A stretch of DNA of 64,000 nt from Azospirillum sp. 412522 (GTDB taxonomy: Bacteria > Pseudomonadota > Alphaproteobacteria > Azospirillales > Azospirillaceae), in assembly GCF_019805165.1 (NCBI RefSeq), contig NZ_RWIJ01000012.1, positions 62,001 to 126,000 of the forward strand. The letters run 5' to 3'. The translations under genes and the position numbers were made by a program. The stretch's first letter is position 1. Each line of letters starts with the position of its first letter. The notes under the pieces were generated by a model, which was not told where the DNA came from, did no database searches, and saw only the letters and a program-made list of their open reading frames with translations. Shown one piece after another: positions 1 to 12,660 of this stretch.

Positions 1-183
1 ATAGTCCATCCCGGCCCGGCGCAACCGCCGGTCATCCAGCACGAATCCGCAGGGCTCGATCAGGTCGAGCGCCACGCCCAGCCCCGCTGCGAGTCGCATC
101 AGGGTTCCGGCGTTCTGTGGAATGTCGGGTTCGAACAGCACAAGGCGCAACGTGGGCCTTGCCTCGAAGTGTTTGTTTTGCAT
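1..183 (-). CDS. trmL: tRNA (cytidine(34)-2'-O)-methyltransferase, 5' part only
   Basis: The first 61 codons of a SPOUT-family tRNA 2'-O-methyltransferase run off the left edge. The visible protein begins [20 protein letters not shown] and continues with the TrmL-typical stretches [23 protein letters not shown] and [12 protein letters not shown]. TrmL methylates the ribose of the wobble base in some leucine tRNAs; this is family knowledge. The ATG at 183 is preceded by a GAAGGG-like site about 13 nt upstream. A later start closer to LRLVLFEP is possible. It is divergent from petA across about 240 bp that must hold both promoters. Confidence 0.85.
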   Translation of the reverse strand, partial: MQNKHFEARPTLRLVLFEPDIPQNAGTLMRLAAGLGVALDLIEPCGFVLDDRRLRRAGMDY

Positions 184-422
184 ACAAATGTTCTTGCCCT
201 TCGCACACGCGACAAATTGTCTCCCGGCCAAGGACTTTCCAAGATGCCGACGCGACGGTATACCGCAGGTCTGAAGCTGGAGATACCCACTCCGGACGGA
301 CGCGGCGTGCCTGGGGGTTTTCCTTCCGGCGGGCGGGCTCGCCGTGTCATGCAGTAATTAGGTCCATCGGTCGTCCGGCGCGGGCAAAGGGCGTCGGGCA
401 TGCCTTGAGGAGAAACAGGCTT

Positions 423-992
423 ATGGCTCAGACCACGCATCCGCCCGGGACGGGTGGCCACGCGGCCTCCGGCGGCGAGGGGGGTTCCCGCCGCGATTTT
501 CTGTATCTTGCCACCGGTGCGGTCGGCGTCGTCGGGGCGGCCTCGGCGGCCTGGCCCTTCATCGACAGCCTGAACCCGGCGGCCGACACCCTGGCGCTTG
601 CCTCCATCGACGTCGATCTGGCCCCCGTGGCCGTCGGTCAGGCGATCACGGTCACCTGGCGCGGAAAGCCTGTCTTTGTCCGCCACCGCACCGCCGAGGA
701 GATCGAATCCGCCAAGACGGTCAATCTGGGCGACCTGCGCGATCCGGTCGCCGACGATGCCCGCGTGAAGAAGCCGGAATGGCTGATCGTCATCGGCATC
801 TGCACGCATCTGGGCTGCGTGCCGCTCGGGCAGAAGGTCACCGATCCGCGCGGCGACTATGGCGGGTGGTTCTGCCCCTGCCACGGCTCGCACTACGACA
901 CCGCTGGGCGCATCCGCAAGGGCCCGGCCCCCGCCAACCTTGTCCTTCCGACGTACGCCTTCACCGGCGATACCAAGATCCGGCTCGGTTAA
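423..992 (+). CDS. petA: Ubiquinol-cytochrome c reductase iron-sulfur subunit (Rieske protein)
   Basis: 189 aa subunit of the cytochrome bc1 complex that accepts electrons from ubiquinol at the Qo site. An N-terminal twin-arginine signal anchor is visible ([14 protein letters not shown], residues 22-35), as expected for a Tat-exported Rieske protein. The 2Fe-2S ligands are present in CTHLGC (C127, H129, C132) and CPCHGSH (C151, C153, H154). The chosen ATG follows GAGGAG by about 10 nt; an upstream in-frame extension to 117 has no such site and would bury the Tat signal. First gene of petABC; petB starts 30 bp downstream. Confidence 0.97.
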   Translation: MAQTTHPPGTGGHAASGGEGGSRRDFLYLATGAVGVVGAASAAWPFIDSLNPAADTLALASIDVDLAPVAVGQAITVTWRGKPVFVRHRTAEEIESAKTVNLGDLRDPVADDARVKKPEWLIVIGICTHLGCVPLGQKVTDPRGDYGGWFCPCHGSHYDTAGRIRKGPAPANLVLPTYAFTGDTKIRLG

Positions 993-1022
993 CGCGGCCC
1001 AACGGTTCTGGAGACCCCCGAG

Positions 1023-2291
1023 ATGGCTCAGGTTCAAGCCACCAAGTTCAAGAATCCGGTCGTGAACTGGATCGACAGCCGCCTGCCGATCTTCACGATG
1101 CTGGATCACGAGTACAACCACTACCCGATGCCGCGGAACGTCAACTATCTGTGGGCGTTCGGTGCCATCGCCGGCATCATGCTGGTCATCATGATCGCCA
1201 CCGGCCTGTTCCTGGCGATGCAGTACTCGTCGCACACCTCGCTGGCCTTCGATTCGGTCGAGCGCATCATGCGCGACGTGAATTACGGCTGGCTGATCCG
1301 CTACGTGCACGCCAACGGCGCGTCGATGTTCTTCATCGCCGTCTACATCCACATGTTCCGCGGGCTCTATTACGGCTCCTACAAGGCCCCGCGCGAGGTC
1401 CTGTGGATCCTGGGCGTCCTCATCTTCCTCGTCATGATGGGCACCGCCTTCATGGGCTACGTGCTGCCCTGGGGCCAGATGAGCTTCTGGGGCGCCACCG
1501 TCATCACCAACCTGTTCTCGGCCTTCCCGATCGTCGGCGACCCCATCGTCACGCTGCTGTGGGGTGGCTTCTCGGTCGACAACCCGACGCTGAACCGCTT
1601 CTTCGCGCTGCATTTCCTGCTGCCCTTCGTCCTGCTGGGCCTGGTGATCCTGCACACGGCGGCGCTGCATGTCTGCGGGTCCAACAACCCGCTCGGCATC
1701 GACCCCAAGGGTCCGCAGGACACCGTCCCGTTCAACCCCTACGTCACGGTCAAGGACGGCTTCGCCGTGGTGATCTTCCTGATCATCTTCGCGGCGTTCG
1801 TGTTCTTCATGCCGAACTACATGGGCCATCCGGACAACTACATCCCGGCCAACCCGCTGGTGACCCCGGCGCACATCGTGCCGGAATGGTACTTCCTGCC
1901 CTTCTACGCCATGCTGCGCGCGATCCCGGACAAGCTGGGCGGCGTGCTGGCGATGTTCGGCTCGATCGTGCTGCTGTTCTTCCTGCCGTGGCTCGACCGC
2001 TCCAAGGTCCGCAGCTGCAAGTTCCGCCCGGTCTACCGCCAGTTCTTCTGGATCCTGGCCATCGACGCCCTGATCCTGGGCTATGCCGGGTCGCAGCCGG
2101 CCGAGGGCTCCTGGCTGGTGATCGCGCGCATCGGCACCTTCTACTACTTCTTCCACTTCCTGGTCCTGCTGCCGGTGCTGGGCAAGCTGGAGCGCACGCG
2201 TCCGCTTCCCAACAGCATCTCCGAGTCCGTTCTGAAGGGCGGGGGCGGCATCGCCGCCGGCGCCCATGCCAAGCCGATGGAGAAGGCCTGA
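1023..2291 (+). CDS. petB: Ubiquinol-cytochrome c reductase cytochrome b subunit
   Basis: 422 aa integral membrane diheme cytochrome b, the catalytic core of complex III. Multiple hydrophobic segments are evident, and the Qo-site PEWY motif sits at residues 287-290 inside [13 protein letters not shown]. The glycine-rich and histidine-bearing helices of the heme-binding bundle ([22 protein letters not shown]) are present. Length is normal for an alphaproteobacterial cytochrome b. Its TGA overlaps the petC ATG by one base, so the two are probably translationally coupled. Confidence 0.97.
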   Translation: MAQVQATKFKNPVVNWIDSRLPIFTMLDHEYNHYPMPRNVNYLWAFGAIAGIMLVIMIATGLFLAMQYSSHTSLAFDSVERIMRDVNYGWLIRYVHANGASMFFIAVYIHMFRGLYYGSYKAPREVLWILGVLIFLVMMGTAFMGYVLPWGQMSFWGATVITNLFSAFPIVGDPIVTLLWGGFSVDNPTLNRFFALHFLLPFVLLGLVILHTAALHVCGSNNPLGIDPKGPQDTVPFNPYVTVKDGFAVVIFLIIFAAFVFFMPNYMGHPDNYIPANPLVTPAHIVPEWYFLPFYAMLRAIPDKLGGVLAMFGSIVLLFFLPWLDRSKVRSCKFRPVYRQFFWILAIDALILGYAGSQPAEGSWLVIARIGTFYYFFHFLVLLPVLGKLERTRPLPNSISESVLKGGGGIAAGAHAKPMEKA

Positions 2292-3052
2292 TGCGCGCGT
2301 TGAAGACTGCAATCCTCTCGGCGGCGCTGGCGCTCGGCATCGCCGGGGCCGCGCAGGCCTCCGAGGGCGTGCACATCCCCAAGCAGAACTGGCCGCATGC
2401 CGGCATCTTCGGCACCATCGACAAGCCGGCGGCGCAGCGTGGCTTCCAGATCTACAAGGAAGTCTGCTCGGCCTGCCACTCCATGCGCCTGGTGCCGATC
2501 CGCACTCTGGCCGGCATCGGCTTCAAGGAAGACGAGCTGAAGGGCATCGCCGCCGGCTACGAGGTCCATGCCGGTCCGAACGACGCCGGCGAGATGTTCA
2601 TGCGTCCGGGCGTTCCGGCCGACCGCTTCCCGTCGCCGTTCCCCAACGACCAGGCGGCCCGCGTGGCGAACAACGGCGCGCTGCCGCCCGACCTGTCGCT
2701 GATGGCGAAGGCCCGCGTCGGCGGCGAGGATTACCTCTACGCCTTCCTCACCGGCTTCGGGGAGCCGCCGGCCGACGTCCATCTGATGGACGGCATGAAC
2801 TACAACAAGGTGTTCCCCGGCCATCAGGTCGGCATGCCGAACATCCTGCAGCCCGACGGCGTCACCTTCGCCGACGGCACCAAGGCGACGGTGGAGCAGC
2901 AGGCGCACGACGTGGCGACCTTCCTGACCTTCGTCGCGGAACCGCACCTCGACGCCCGCAAGCAGATGGGCGTCAAGGTCATCCTGTTCCTGCTGGTGCT
3001 GGCCGGCCTGATGTACGCCGTGAAGCGCAAGATGTGGAGCACGCTGCACTGA
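2291..3052 (+). CDS. petC: Cytochrome c1
   Basis: 253 aa c-type heme subunit of the bc1 complex. It has a signal peptide ending near AQASEG (residue 24), the heme-binding CSACH (C59, C62, H63) and the cytochrome c1 stretch PNDQAARVANNGALPPDLSL. A methionine-rich segment VGMPNIL could hold the sixth heme ligand. A C-terminal membrane anchor (KVILFLLVLAGLMYAVK) is followed by basic residues. The start overlaps the petB stop (TGATG). A strong terminator follows within 40 bp, closing the operon. Confidence 0.97.
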   Translation: MRALKTAILSAALALGIAGAAQASEGVHIPKQNWPHAGIFGTIDKPAAQRGFQIYKEVCSACHSMRLVPIRTLAGIGFKEDELKGIAAGYEVHAGPNDAGEMFMRPGVPADRFPSPFPNDQAARVANNGALPPDLSLMAKARVGGEDYLYAFLTGFGEPPADVHLMDGMNYNKVFPGHQVGMPNILQPDGVTFADGTKATVEQQAHDVATFLTFVAEPHLDARKQMGVKVILFLLVLAGLMYAVKRKMWSTLH

Positions 3053-3086
3053 GCCCGATGGCCCGGTGAGGCGATTTAGGACATGG

Positions 3087-3119
3087 ACAGGGCGCCCCTT
3101 TCGGGCGCCCTGTTCTTTT
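3087..3119 (+). terminator. Rho-independent terminator after petABC
   Basis: An 11-bp perfect GC-rich stem (ACAGGGCGCCC paired with GGGCGCCCTGT) with a short CTTTC loop is followed by TCTTTT. It lies 35 bp after the petC stop and is well placed to end the bc1 operon before the next gene. Confidence 0.9.
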
Positions 3120-3165
3120 GTGGGGAACAGGTCGTCGGGCGGCGGACAAGGAGGCGGAGAGGACG

Positions 3166-3717
3166 ATGGTGGACAGTCTGATCGACGAGATCGTCGATTT
3201 CTGGTTCGACGAGGCGATGAAGCCCTACTGGTTCCGCAAGTCGGCCAGCTTCGACCGGGCGGTCGCCGACACGCTGGGGCCGCATTACGAGGCGGCGGCC
3301 CGGGGCGACTACGATCACTGGAGGGAGGATGTCGACGGCTGCATCGCGCTGTGCGTCCTGCTGGACCAGGTGCCGCGCAACATGTTCCGCGACGATCCGC
3401 GTGCCTTCGCCACCGACGGCAAGGCGAGGGGCGTCAGCGACCATGCCGTCGCCAACGGCTTCGACCTGGAATGCACTGCCGACGAGCGGACCTTCCTCTA
3501 CCTGCCCTATGAGCATCACGAGGATCCGGCGAGCCAGGACCGCGGGGTCGCCCTGTTCACCGAACGGGTGGGCGACGAGACCTCGGTCCGCGCCGCCTTG
3601 CGGCACCGGGAAATCATCCGGCGCTTCGGCCGCTTCCCCCACCGCAACGCCGCTCTCGGCCGACCGAGCACGCCGGAGGAGGAGGCGTTCCTGAAGGAAC
3701 CGGACTCGTCGTTCTGA
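3166..3717 (+). CDS. DUF924 family protein
   Basis: 183 aa soluble protein of the DUF924 family (TPR-like all-alpha fold, function unknown). Diagnostic stretches are EIVDFWFDE near the N terminus, LLDQVPRNMFRDDPRAFATD in the middle and FLYLPYEHHEDPASQ with FGRFPHRNAALGR towards the end. The ATG is preceded by a GGAGGCGGAGAGG site; the longer in-frame ORF starting at 3118 overlaps the bc1 terminator and is rejected. It stands alone, facing a minus-strand gene 20 bp away. The family is widespread and often linked to housekeeping loci, but no specific role can be assigned. Confidence 0.9.
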   Translation: MVDSLIDEIVDFWFDEAMKPYWFRKSASFDRAVADTLGPHYEAAARGDYDHWREDVDGCIALCVLLDQVPRNMFRDDPRAFATDGKARGVSDHAVANGFDLECTADERTFLYLPYEHHEDPASQDRGVALFTERVGDETSVRAALRHREIIRRFGRFPHRNAALGRPSTPEEEAFLKEPDSSF

Positions 3718-3739
3718 ACCGGACCGTCAGGCCGACCTG

Positions 3740-4618
3740 TCAGGCTGGTTGGGGCGCCAGCCAGCGCTCCAGCGCGCCCAACAGGTCGGCTCGGCGGACC
3801 GGCTTGGTCAGGTAGTCGTTCATCCCGGCCGCCAGACAGCGGACGCGGTCTTCCGGCTGGGCGTTGGCGGTGACGGCGATGATCGGGATGCGGGCCCGCT
3901 CGTCGCCCAGCCGGCGGATGGTGGCGGTGGCCGTCAGCCCGTCCATGTCCGGCATGGCGACGTCCATCAGCACCGCTTCGGGCGGCGTCGGCGCCTGGGC
4001 GACCGCTTCCACCGCTTCCACCCCGCCGTTCGCCGTCTCGACCGAGAAGCCGGCCTTGGCGAGCAGCCCGGCGACCACCATGCGGTTGGTGGCGCTGTCG
4101 TCCACCACCAGCAGCCGGCCGCCGCGCGCGCGCGCCCAGCTCATCAGCCGCTCGGCGTCGGTGGTGCGCGACGGCAGGGCGGCCGGCATGTCCAGAACCG
4201 CCCGCCGCATCCCGTCCTCCCCCTGTTCGACACTGATCCGGGCGCCGAGCGCCGCCAGCAGGCGGCGGGCTAGCTCCTGCCCGAATCCATCCTCTCCCTG
4301 CGTGCCGAAGCGGCCGGCCAGCTCGGCCCGCAACGTCACATGCTCGTCCCCCGCCGGCAGGGCCGACAGGCGGACGTCCAGTTTCCCGGGACCGGCGCTG
4401 GCGATGGCGCTGGCGGCCAGCGCGTTGCACAGCGCGCCCGCGGTCTCCGCATCGCCCAGCAGCCGCGGCGGCGTTCCGGCCAGCACGCTGACGTCCAGCG
4501 CGATGCCCCGTCCCTGGGCCAGCGCCGCGGTCGATGCCGCCAGCATGCGGGCCAGCGCGTCCGGAGCGAAGGCCGTCCTTCGCCGGTCGGGAGCGTGATG
4601 CAGATTGTCGCCGTCCAT
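3740..4618 (-). CDS. Response-regulator receiver protein with degenerate histidine-kinase ATPase region
   Basis: 292 aa. The C-terminal half is a complete receiver domain: acidic pair D173/D174 in LLVVDDSATNRM, phosphoacceptor D219 in VLMDVAMPDMDG, T250 and K272 in YLTKPVRR. The first about 145 residues resemble the C-terminal ATPase part of a hybrid kinase (ETAGALCNALAASAI resembles a decayed N box; FGQELARRLLAALGARISVEQ resembles the G2 region) but lack the asparagine and glycine motifs needed for ATP binding. No H-box is seen. This looks like the remnant of a hybrid histidine kinase kept as a receiver protein. It lies 134 bp downstream of the ScfR-type regulator on the same strand; a functional link is not shown. 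Confidence 0.8.
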   Translation of the reverse strand: MDGDNLHHAPDRRRTAFAPDALARMLAASTAALAQGRGIALDVSVLAGTPPRLLGDAETAGALCNALAASAIASAGPGKLDVRLSALPAGDEHVTLRAELAGRFGTQGEDGFGQELARRLLAALGARISVEQGEDGMRRAVLDMPAALPSRTTDAERLMSWARARGGRLLVVDDSATNRMVVAGLLAKAGFSVETANGGVEAVEAVAQAPTPPEAVLMDVAMPDMDGLTATATIRRLGDERARIPIIAVTANAQPEDRVRCLAAGMNDYLTKPVRRADLLGALERWLAPQPA

Positions 4619-4752
4619 GACCCGCCATTGGCAAATTGCGACGCAGCTTGCAGCGACCGGGCCGGGGAATGCCGAAACACACAGCCTTTCCGATCTTGCG
4701 ACCGGTTCTCAGCAAGTCGCGGGCCAACCGGGCACCCGCGAGGATCGCCAGA

Positions 4753-6201
4753 TCAGCGGGGCGGGGTGTCCGGCGGGTTGAACAGGTAGGGGACGAAGCT
4801 GCGGTGATGTTCGTTCACCCGCAATTCGCTGCCGATGGGCGGGAAGGCGCGCTGCTGGCAGTCGGTGCGCTCGCACAGGCGGCAGTTGACGCCGATCGGC
4901 ACCGCTGCCTTGACGTCGGTGATGTCGATGCCGGCGGCATAGACCAGCTCCGGCGCGTGGGCAGCCTCGCAGCCCAGCCCGACGGCGAACTGGCGCGACG
5001 GCTTCAGATAGGCGCCGCCGCGCTTGGTCACCGTGCGGGCGATGCTGATATAGGCGGTGCGGTCGGGCATCTGGGCGAACTGCACCAGGATCTTGCCGGG
5101 CTGGGCGAAGGCCTCGTGCACATTCCACAGCGGGCAGGCGCCGCCGAAGCGGGCGAAATGGAAGCGGGTGGCCGAATGGCGCTTGGTGATGTTGCCGGCC
5201 ATGTCGACCCGGACGAAATAGAAGGGCAGGCCGCGCGCCCCCGGCCGCTGCAGGGTCGACAGCCGGTGGCAGACCTGCTCGAAGCTGGCGGAAAAGCGGC
5301 TCTGCAACTGCTCGACGTCGTGGCGCAGGGCGCGGGCCTGCGCCGAGAAGGCACGGTAGGGCAGCACCAGCGCTCCGGCGAAATAGTTGGCGAGCCCGAC
5401 CCGGCAGATCGACCGGGCGTCCTCGCTGGAGAATTTCGCCTGATCCACCAGCTCGTCGATCTGCTCGCCGAACTCCAGCAGCGCGATCTGGTTCGCCATG
5501 TGGAAGGCGCGGCTGGAGCTGGTCAGCAGGGCCGAAAGCCGCAGCGTGGCGGTCGTCGCGTCGTAGCTGCGCATGGCGGTGTCGCCGGCCTCGTCGGCGA
5601 CGATCTTCACCCGCACGTCGTGGCGCCGCTTGAGATAGGCGGCCAGCTCGTTCAGCAGCGACCCGGAATGGATCTTCTCGGTGTCCCACAACCGTTCCGC
5701 GGCCTCGTCCAGCGGGCCGATGTAGTTGTTGCAGTAGTGGAAATAGTCCCGCACTTCCTCGTAGGGGAACTGCGGTCCGGCGAAACTGTCTCCCTGTTCG
5801 CTGCTGGACAGGCTGTCGGTCAGCGACTGCACCCGCTCATGCAGCTTCTGGTAGGCCTGATGCAGGCTGAGCACCCGGCGGGCCAGCTCCGGGCTCGACC
5901 CGACCACGCTGCGCAACTCCCCCGCGGTCAGCGGCGCCCCGGCGAACAGCGGGTCGGCCAGCGCCTCCCGCAGGTCGGAGACCAGCCGGCTGTCCTCGTC
6001 CTCCAGGAAGGCGGACAGCTCCAGCTCGAACGTCGCGGCGATCCGCATCAGCACCGGCAGGGTCAGCGGGCGCTGGTTGTTCTCCAGCTGGTTGAGATAG
6101 CTGGGGGAAAGCTCCAGCGTCTTGGCCAGCGACGCCTGGGTCAGGCCGCGCTGCTCGCGCAGGCGGCGCAGCTTGTAGCCAAGGAACAGCTTCTTTTGCA
6201 T
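4753..6201 (-). CDS. Short-chain fatty acyl-CoA regulator (ScfR/PccR/RamB family)
   Basis: 482 aa transcription factor. An XRE-type HTH occupies residues 5-65 (LRRLREQRGLTQASLAKTLE, SPSYLNQLENNQRPL). A central IrrE-like domain follows, in which the HExxH metal site is replaced (FHMANQIALLEF), so protease activity is not expected. A C-terminal DUF2083-type region carries C440, C443 and C448 in CRLCERTDCQQRAFPP; in the mycobacterial relative PrpR this region binds acyl-CoA and an Fe-S cluster (family knowledge). In Rhodobacter, PccR activates propionyl-CoA carboxylase. Here the gene is divergent from pccB and the shared region holds TTTGCAAA-like sites, which supports the same job. Confidence 0.9.
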   Translation of the reverse strand: MQKKLFLGYKLRRLREQRGLTQASLAKTLELSPSYLNQLENNQRPLTLPVLMRIAATFELELSAFLEDEDSRLVSDLREALADPLFAGAPLTAGELRSVVGSSPELARRVLSLHQAYQKLHERVQSLTDSLSSSEQGDSFAGPQFPYEEVRDYFHYCNNYIGPLDEAAERLWDTEKIHSGSLLNELAAYLKRRHDVRVKIVADEAGDTAMRSYDATTATLRLSALLTSSSRAFHMANQIALLEFGEQIDELVDQAKFSSEDARSICRVGLANYFAGALVLPYRAFSAQARALRHDVEQLQSRFSASFEQVCHRLSTLQRPGARGLPFYFVRVDMAGNITKRHSATRFHFARFGGACPLWNVHEAFAQPGKILVQFAQMPDRTAYISIARTVTKRGGAYLKPSRQFAVGLGCEAAHAPELVYAAGIDITDVKAAVPIGVNCRLCERTDCQQRAFPPIGSELRVNEHHRSFVPYLFNPPDTPPR

Positions 6202-6246
6202 GCGTATAAAATCCTACCCGACGCCGAGCTTGGAAATCAGCTGTTC

Positions 6247-6344
6247 TTCGCAAGCTTAGCAAGCACAAACCGGCCTTTGCAAAGGGCTTCGCAACTTCGC
6301 ACCTTTTTGCGAAGAGGCTGTTTGAAGCGCTGCGAAGTTTGTGA
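6247..6344. promoter_or_regulatory. Cluster of TTTGCAAA-like half-sites (putative ScfR/PccR operator)
   Basis: Within the divergent scfR-pccB gap, TTTGCAAA (6276-6283), spacer GGGC, then TTCGCAAC (6288-6295) reproduces the two-box, 4-nt-spaced arrangement described for PccR in Rhodobacter. Further similar boxes are TTCGCAAG (6247-6254), TTAGCAAG (6256-6263), TTTGCGAA (6306-6313) and GCTGCGAAGTTTGTGAA (about 6328-6344). The repeated GCAA/TTGC core is visible; binding is inferred. Confidence 0.7.
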
Positions 6345-6444
6345 ATAATCCGCGTCGTTCCGGTGGCCGCGTTCCTGTTGACGTGGTGTCGCTCGGCGCC
6401 GGAACGCGGACGGTCACTGAGACGACAAGGAATGGGAACGCCCG

Positions 6445-7977
<1,533 letters not shown>

Positions 7978-7988
7978 GGGCCGGCAGC

Positions 7989-9989
7989 ATGTTCGAGAAG
8001 ATCCTCATCGCCAACCGTGGCGAGATCGCCTGCCGCGTCATCCGCACGGCACGCCGCATGGGCATCAAGACCGTCGCGGTCTATTCCGACGCCGACCGGA
8101 ACGCGCTGCATGTCGAGATGGCCGACGAGGCCGTCCACATCGGCGCTGCCCCGTCGGCCCAGAGCTACCTGCTGATCGACCGCATCGTCGAGGCCTGCAG
8201 GCAGACCGGCGCCCAGGCCGTCCATCCTGGCTACGGCTTCCTGTCGGAGAAGCGTGAGTTCCAGGAGGCGCTGGCGGCCGCCGGCATCGCCTTCATCGGT
8301 CCCGACGCCTTCGCCATCCAGGCGATGGGCGACAAGATCGAGTCCAAGAAGCTGGCCAAGAAGGCCGGCGTCTCGACCGTCCCCGGCTATCTCGGCGTAA
8401 TCGCCGACGATTCGGAGGCGGTCACCATCGCCCGCGACATCGGCTATCCGGTGATGATCAAGGCGTCGGCCGGCGGCGGCGGCAAGGGCATGCGCGTCGC
8501 CTGGAACGACGAGGAGGCGCGCGAGGGCTTCCGCTCGGCGACCAACGAGGCGCGCTCCAGCTTCGCCGACGACCGCGTCTTCGTCGAGAAATACATCCAG
8601 CAGCCGCGCCACATCGAAATCCAGCTGCTGGCCGACGGGCAGGGCACTTGCCTGTACCTGCACGAGCGCGAATGCTCGATCCAGCGTCGCCACCAGAAGG
8701 TCATCGAGGAGGCGCCGAGCCCCTTCCTCGACGCCGCCACCCGCAAGGCGATGGGCGAGCAGGCCGTCGCGCTCGCCAATGCGGTGCAGTACAAGTCGGC
8801 CGGCACGGTCGAGTTCATCGTCGACGCCGAGCGCAACTTCTACTTCCTGGAGATGAATACCCGCCTCCAGGTCGAGCATCCGGTCACCGAGCTGATCACC
8901 GGCCTCGACCTCGTCGAGCTGATGATCCGCGTCGCCGCCGGCGAGAAGCTGACGATCAAACAGGAGGACGTGCAGCTCAACGGCTGGGCCGTCGAGGCGC
9001 GCGTCTATGCGGAAGACCCCTTCCGCAACTTCCTGCCCTCGACCGGCCGCCTGACCCATTACCGGCCGCCGGCCGCCAGTAGCCATGTCCGCGTCGATAC
9101 CGGCGTGTTCGAGGGCGGCGAGATCTCGATGTACTACGACCCGATGATCGCCAAGCTCTGCAGCTGGGGGCAGACGCGCGACGCGGCCATCGCCGAAATG
9201 CGCGAGGCGCTCGACCAGTATTACATCCGCGGCGTCAGCCACAATATCCCGTTCCTGGCCTCGCTGATGGCGAACCAGCGCTTCGTCGACGGGCGGCTGA
9301 CCACCAACTTCATCGCCGAGGAATATCCGACCGGCTTCCACGCCTCCGACCTGCCGCCGGAAGACCCGTCCGTTCTGATCGCGGTCGCCGCGGTGATCCA
9401 CCGCAGCCTCAACGACCGCGACATCCAGATCTCCGGCAAGATGGCCGGCAACAAGGCGGCGGTGCGCGACGACTGGGTGGTGGTGCTGGACGGCGCCCAG
9501 CATCCGGTGCACCTGCATGCCGCCGATGGCAATCCGCAGCGCATCGGCTACGCTGTTGAGGTCGACGGCAAGCGCCACACGGTGCTGAGCGACTGGCGGA
9601 TCGGCGAGCCGCTGTTCCACGGCACGGTGAACGGCACCGGCGTCTGCGTCCAGATCGACCGTGTCGGCATCGGTTACCGCCTGCACCATGGCGGATCGCA
9701 GGCCGTCATCAAGGTGCTGACGCCGAAGGCGGCCAAGCTGGACGCCCTGATGCCGGTCAAGGCGCCGCCGGACATGTCGAAGTTCCTGCTGTCGCCGATG
9801 CCGGGCCTGCTGGTGTCGCTGGCGGTGTCGGAAGGCCAGGAGGTCAAGGCCGGCGAGGTGCTGGCCGTGGTCGAGGCGATGAAGATGGAGAACATTCTGC
9901 GCGCCGCGCAGGACGGAACGGTCGCGAAAATCCACGCAGCCCCGGGCAGCAGCCTGGCGGTCGATCAGAAGATCGTGGAATTCGCGTAA
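7989..9989 (+). CDS. pccA: Propionyl-CoA carboxylase alpha subunit (biotin carboxylase and biotin carrier)
   Basis: 666 aa. Biotin carboxylase domain about 1-450 with the glycine-rich ATP loop KASAGGGGKGMR and the metal/active-site stretch FYFLEMNTRLQVEHPVTE. A central BT-like linker domain follows, then a C-terminal biotinyl domain with the biotinylation site EAMKMEN (K632, 35 residues from the end). It uses ATP and bicarbonate to carboxylate its own biotin, which PccB uses. The start is the ATG of MFEKILIANRGEIACRV, the conserved N terminus; the longer frame starting inside pccB is rejected. Confidence 0.96.
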   Translation: MFEKILIANRGEIACRVIRTARRMGIKTVAVYSDADRNALHVEMADEAVHIGAAPSAQSYLLIDRIVEACRQTGAQAVHPGYGFLSEKREFQEALAAAGIAFIGPDAFAIQAMGDKIESKKLAKKAGVSTVPGYLGVIADDSEAVTIARDIGYPVMIKASAGGGGKGMRVAWNDEEAREGFRSATNEARSSFADDRVFVEKYIQQPRHIEIQLLADGQGTCLYLHERECSIQRRHQKVIEEAPSPFLDAATRKAMGEQAVALANAVQYKSAGTVEFIVDAERNFYFLEMNTRLQVEHPVTELITGLDLVELMIRVAAGEKLTIKQEDVQLNGWAVEARVYAEDPFRNFLPSTGRLTHYRPPAASSHVRVDTGVFEGGEISMYYDPMIAKLCSWGQTRDAAIAEMREALDQYYIRGVSHNIPFLASLMANQRFVDGRLTTNFIAEEYPTGFHASDLPPEDPSVLIAVAAVIHRSLNDRDIQISGKMAGNKAAVRDDWVVVLDGAQHPVHLHAADGNPQRIGYAVEVDGKRHTVLSDWRIGEPLFHGTVNGTGVCVQIDRVGIGYRLHHGGSQAVIKVLTPKAAKLDALMPVKAPPDMSKFLLSPMPGLLVSLAVSEGQEVKAGEVLAVVEAMKMENILRAAQDGTVAKIHAAPGSSLAVDQKIVEFA

Positions 9990-10319
9990 CCGTATAAGAA
10001 TAAGAAACGTATCGAGAGGAAGCGTCACCCCTGCCCCCTTCCACCGGCCGTCCGTCTGGCGGAAGGGGGCATCGGGGGGAACGCACTGCCAGTATTAGTT
10101 TCGCCCAGGGCAATCGCATATGAAGATCGTGCTCTTCTCCAAGGAAGCTCGTCATCCCCGCGAAGGCGGGGATCCAGGCTTTCCCACCAGATTCGTCTTG
10201 CGAACTCTGGATCCCCGCCTTCGCGGGGATGACGGAAGGCCCTTCCAAGGAATTTAAGTTCCACATCCGATTGCCTTGCAGTTTCACCAGCGCCCATAAG
10301 AAGCCCTCAGGAGGCGTCG
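9990..10319. other. Intergenic region between pccA and mutase gene with two palindromic elements
   Basis: 330 bp without a gene. It holds a perfect 11-bp hairpin (TGCCCCCTTCC at 10032-10042 with GGAAGGGGGCA at 10061-10071, no T-run) and an 85-bp palindromic repeat (10150-10234). The stretch CGTATAAGAATAAGAAACG just after the pccA stop is AT-rich. The gap is large enough for a separate mutase promoter, but none was identified with confidence. Confidence 0.7.
10150..10234. repeat. Palindromic intergenic repeat, copy 1
   Basis: Terminal inverted arms of about 28 bp begin CGTCATCCCCGCGAAGGCGG and end CGCCTTCGCGGGGATGACG, separated by about 29 bp. Each arm is itself a small hairpin (CCCCGCGAAGGCGGGG). 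A closely related copy lies at 52182-52268. It looks like a dispersed, probably non-autonomous repeat of the REP/MITE-like kind common in Proteobacteria. Confidence 0.85.
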
Positions 10320-12472
<2,153 letters not shown>

Positions 12473-12473
<1 letters not shown>

Positions 12474-12652
12474 TGGCGTCCGAAGATCGGCATGGCTCCC
12501 CGGCTTCGGAGGCTTGCGCGCACCGCAAGCGAGCGCGTATGACCGAAGCCGAGAAGCAACGCTGGACTGAGGAAAACCGTGAAGCCTTCAAGGCTTACGA
12601 TGAGTTGGTCGATAAATACGGCCTCTTCGGCGACGGTAAGCGCCTGTTCTAA
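12473..12652 (+). CDS. Small protein with CcdA-antitoxin-like C terminus
   Basis: 59 codons. The last 30 residues, RWTEENREAFKAYDELVDKY then GLFGDGKRLF, match the pattern of the CcdA antitoxin tail (RW..EN, conserved G-x-F-x-D and final aromatic), which in CcdA wraps the CcdB gyrase toxin. The ribbon-helix-helix DNA-binding part is absent, and no CcdB-like ORF lies next to it. The start ATG overlaps the mutase stop (TGATG), so it would be translated by coupling; an internal ATG at M23 could give a 37-aa product. Either a stranded antitoxin fragment or a conserved small tail gene; the pattern similarity is clear, the function is not. Confidence 0.6.
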
Positions 12653-12660
12653 AGGCCGTC

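Noticed and set aside
99..2312. 737-codon minus-strand open frame across petABC
   Set aside because: Antisense shadow of GC-rich genes: composition is Arg/Asp/Gln/His-rich, no family motif, and the plus strand encodes clear bc1 subunits.
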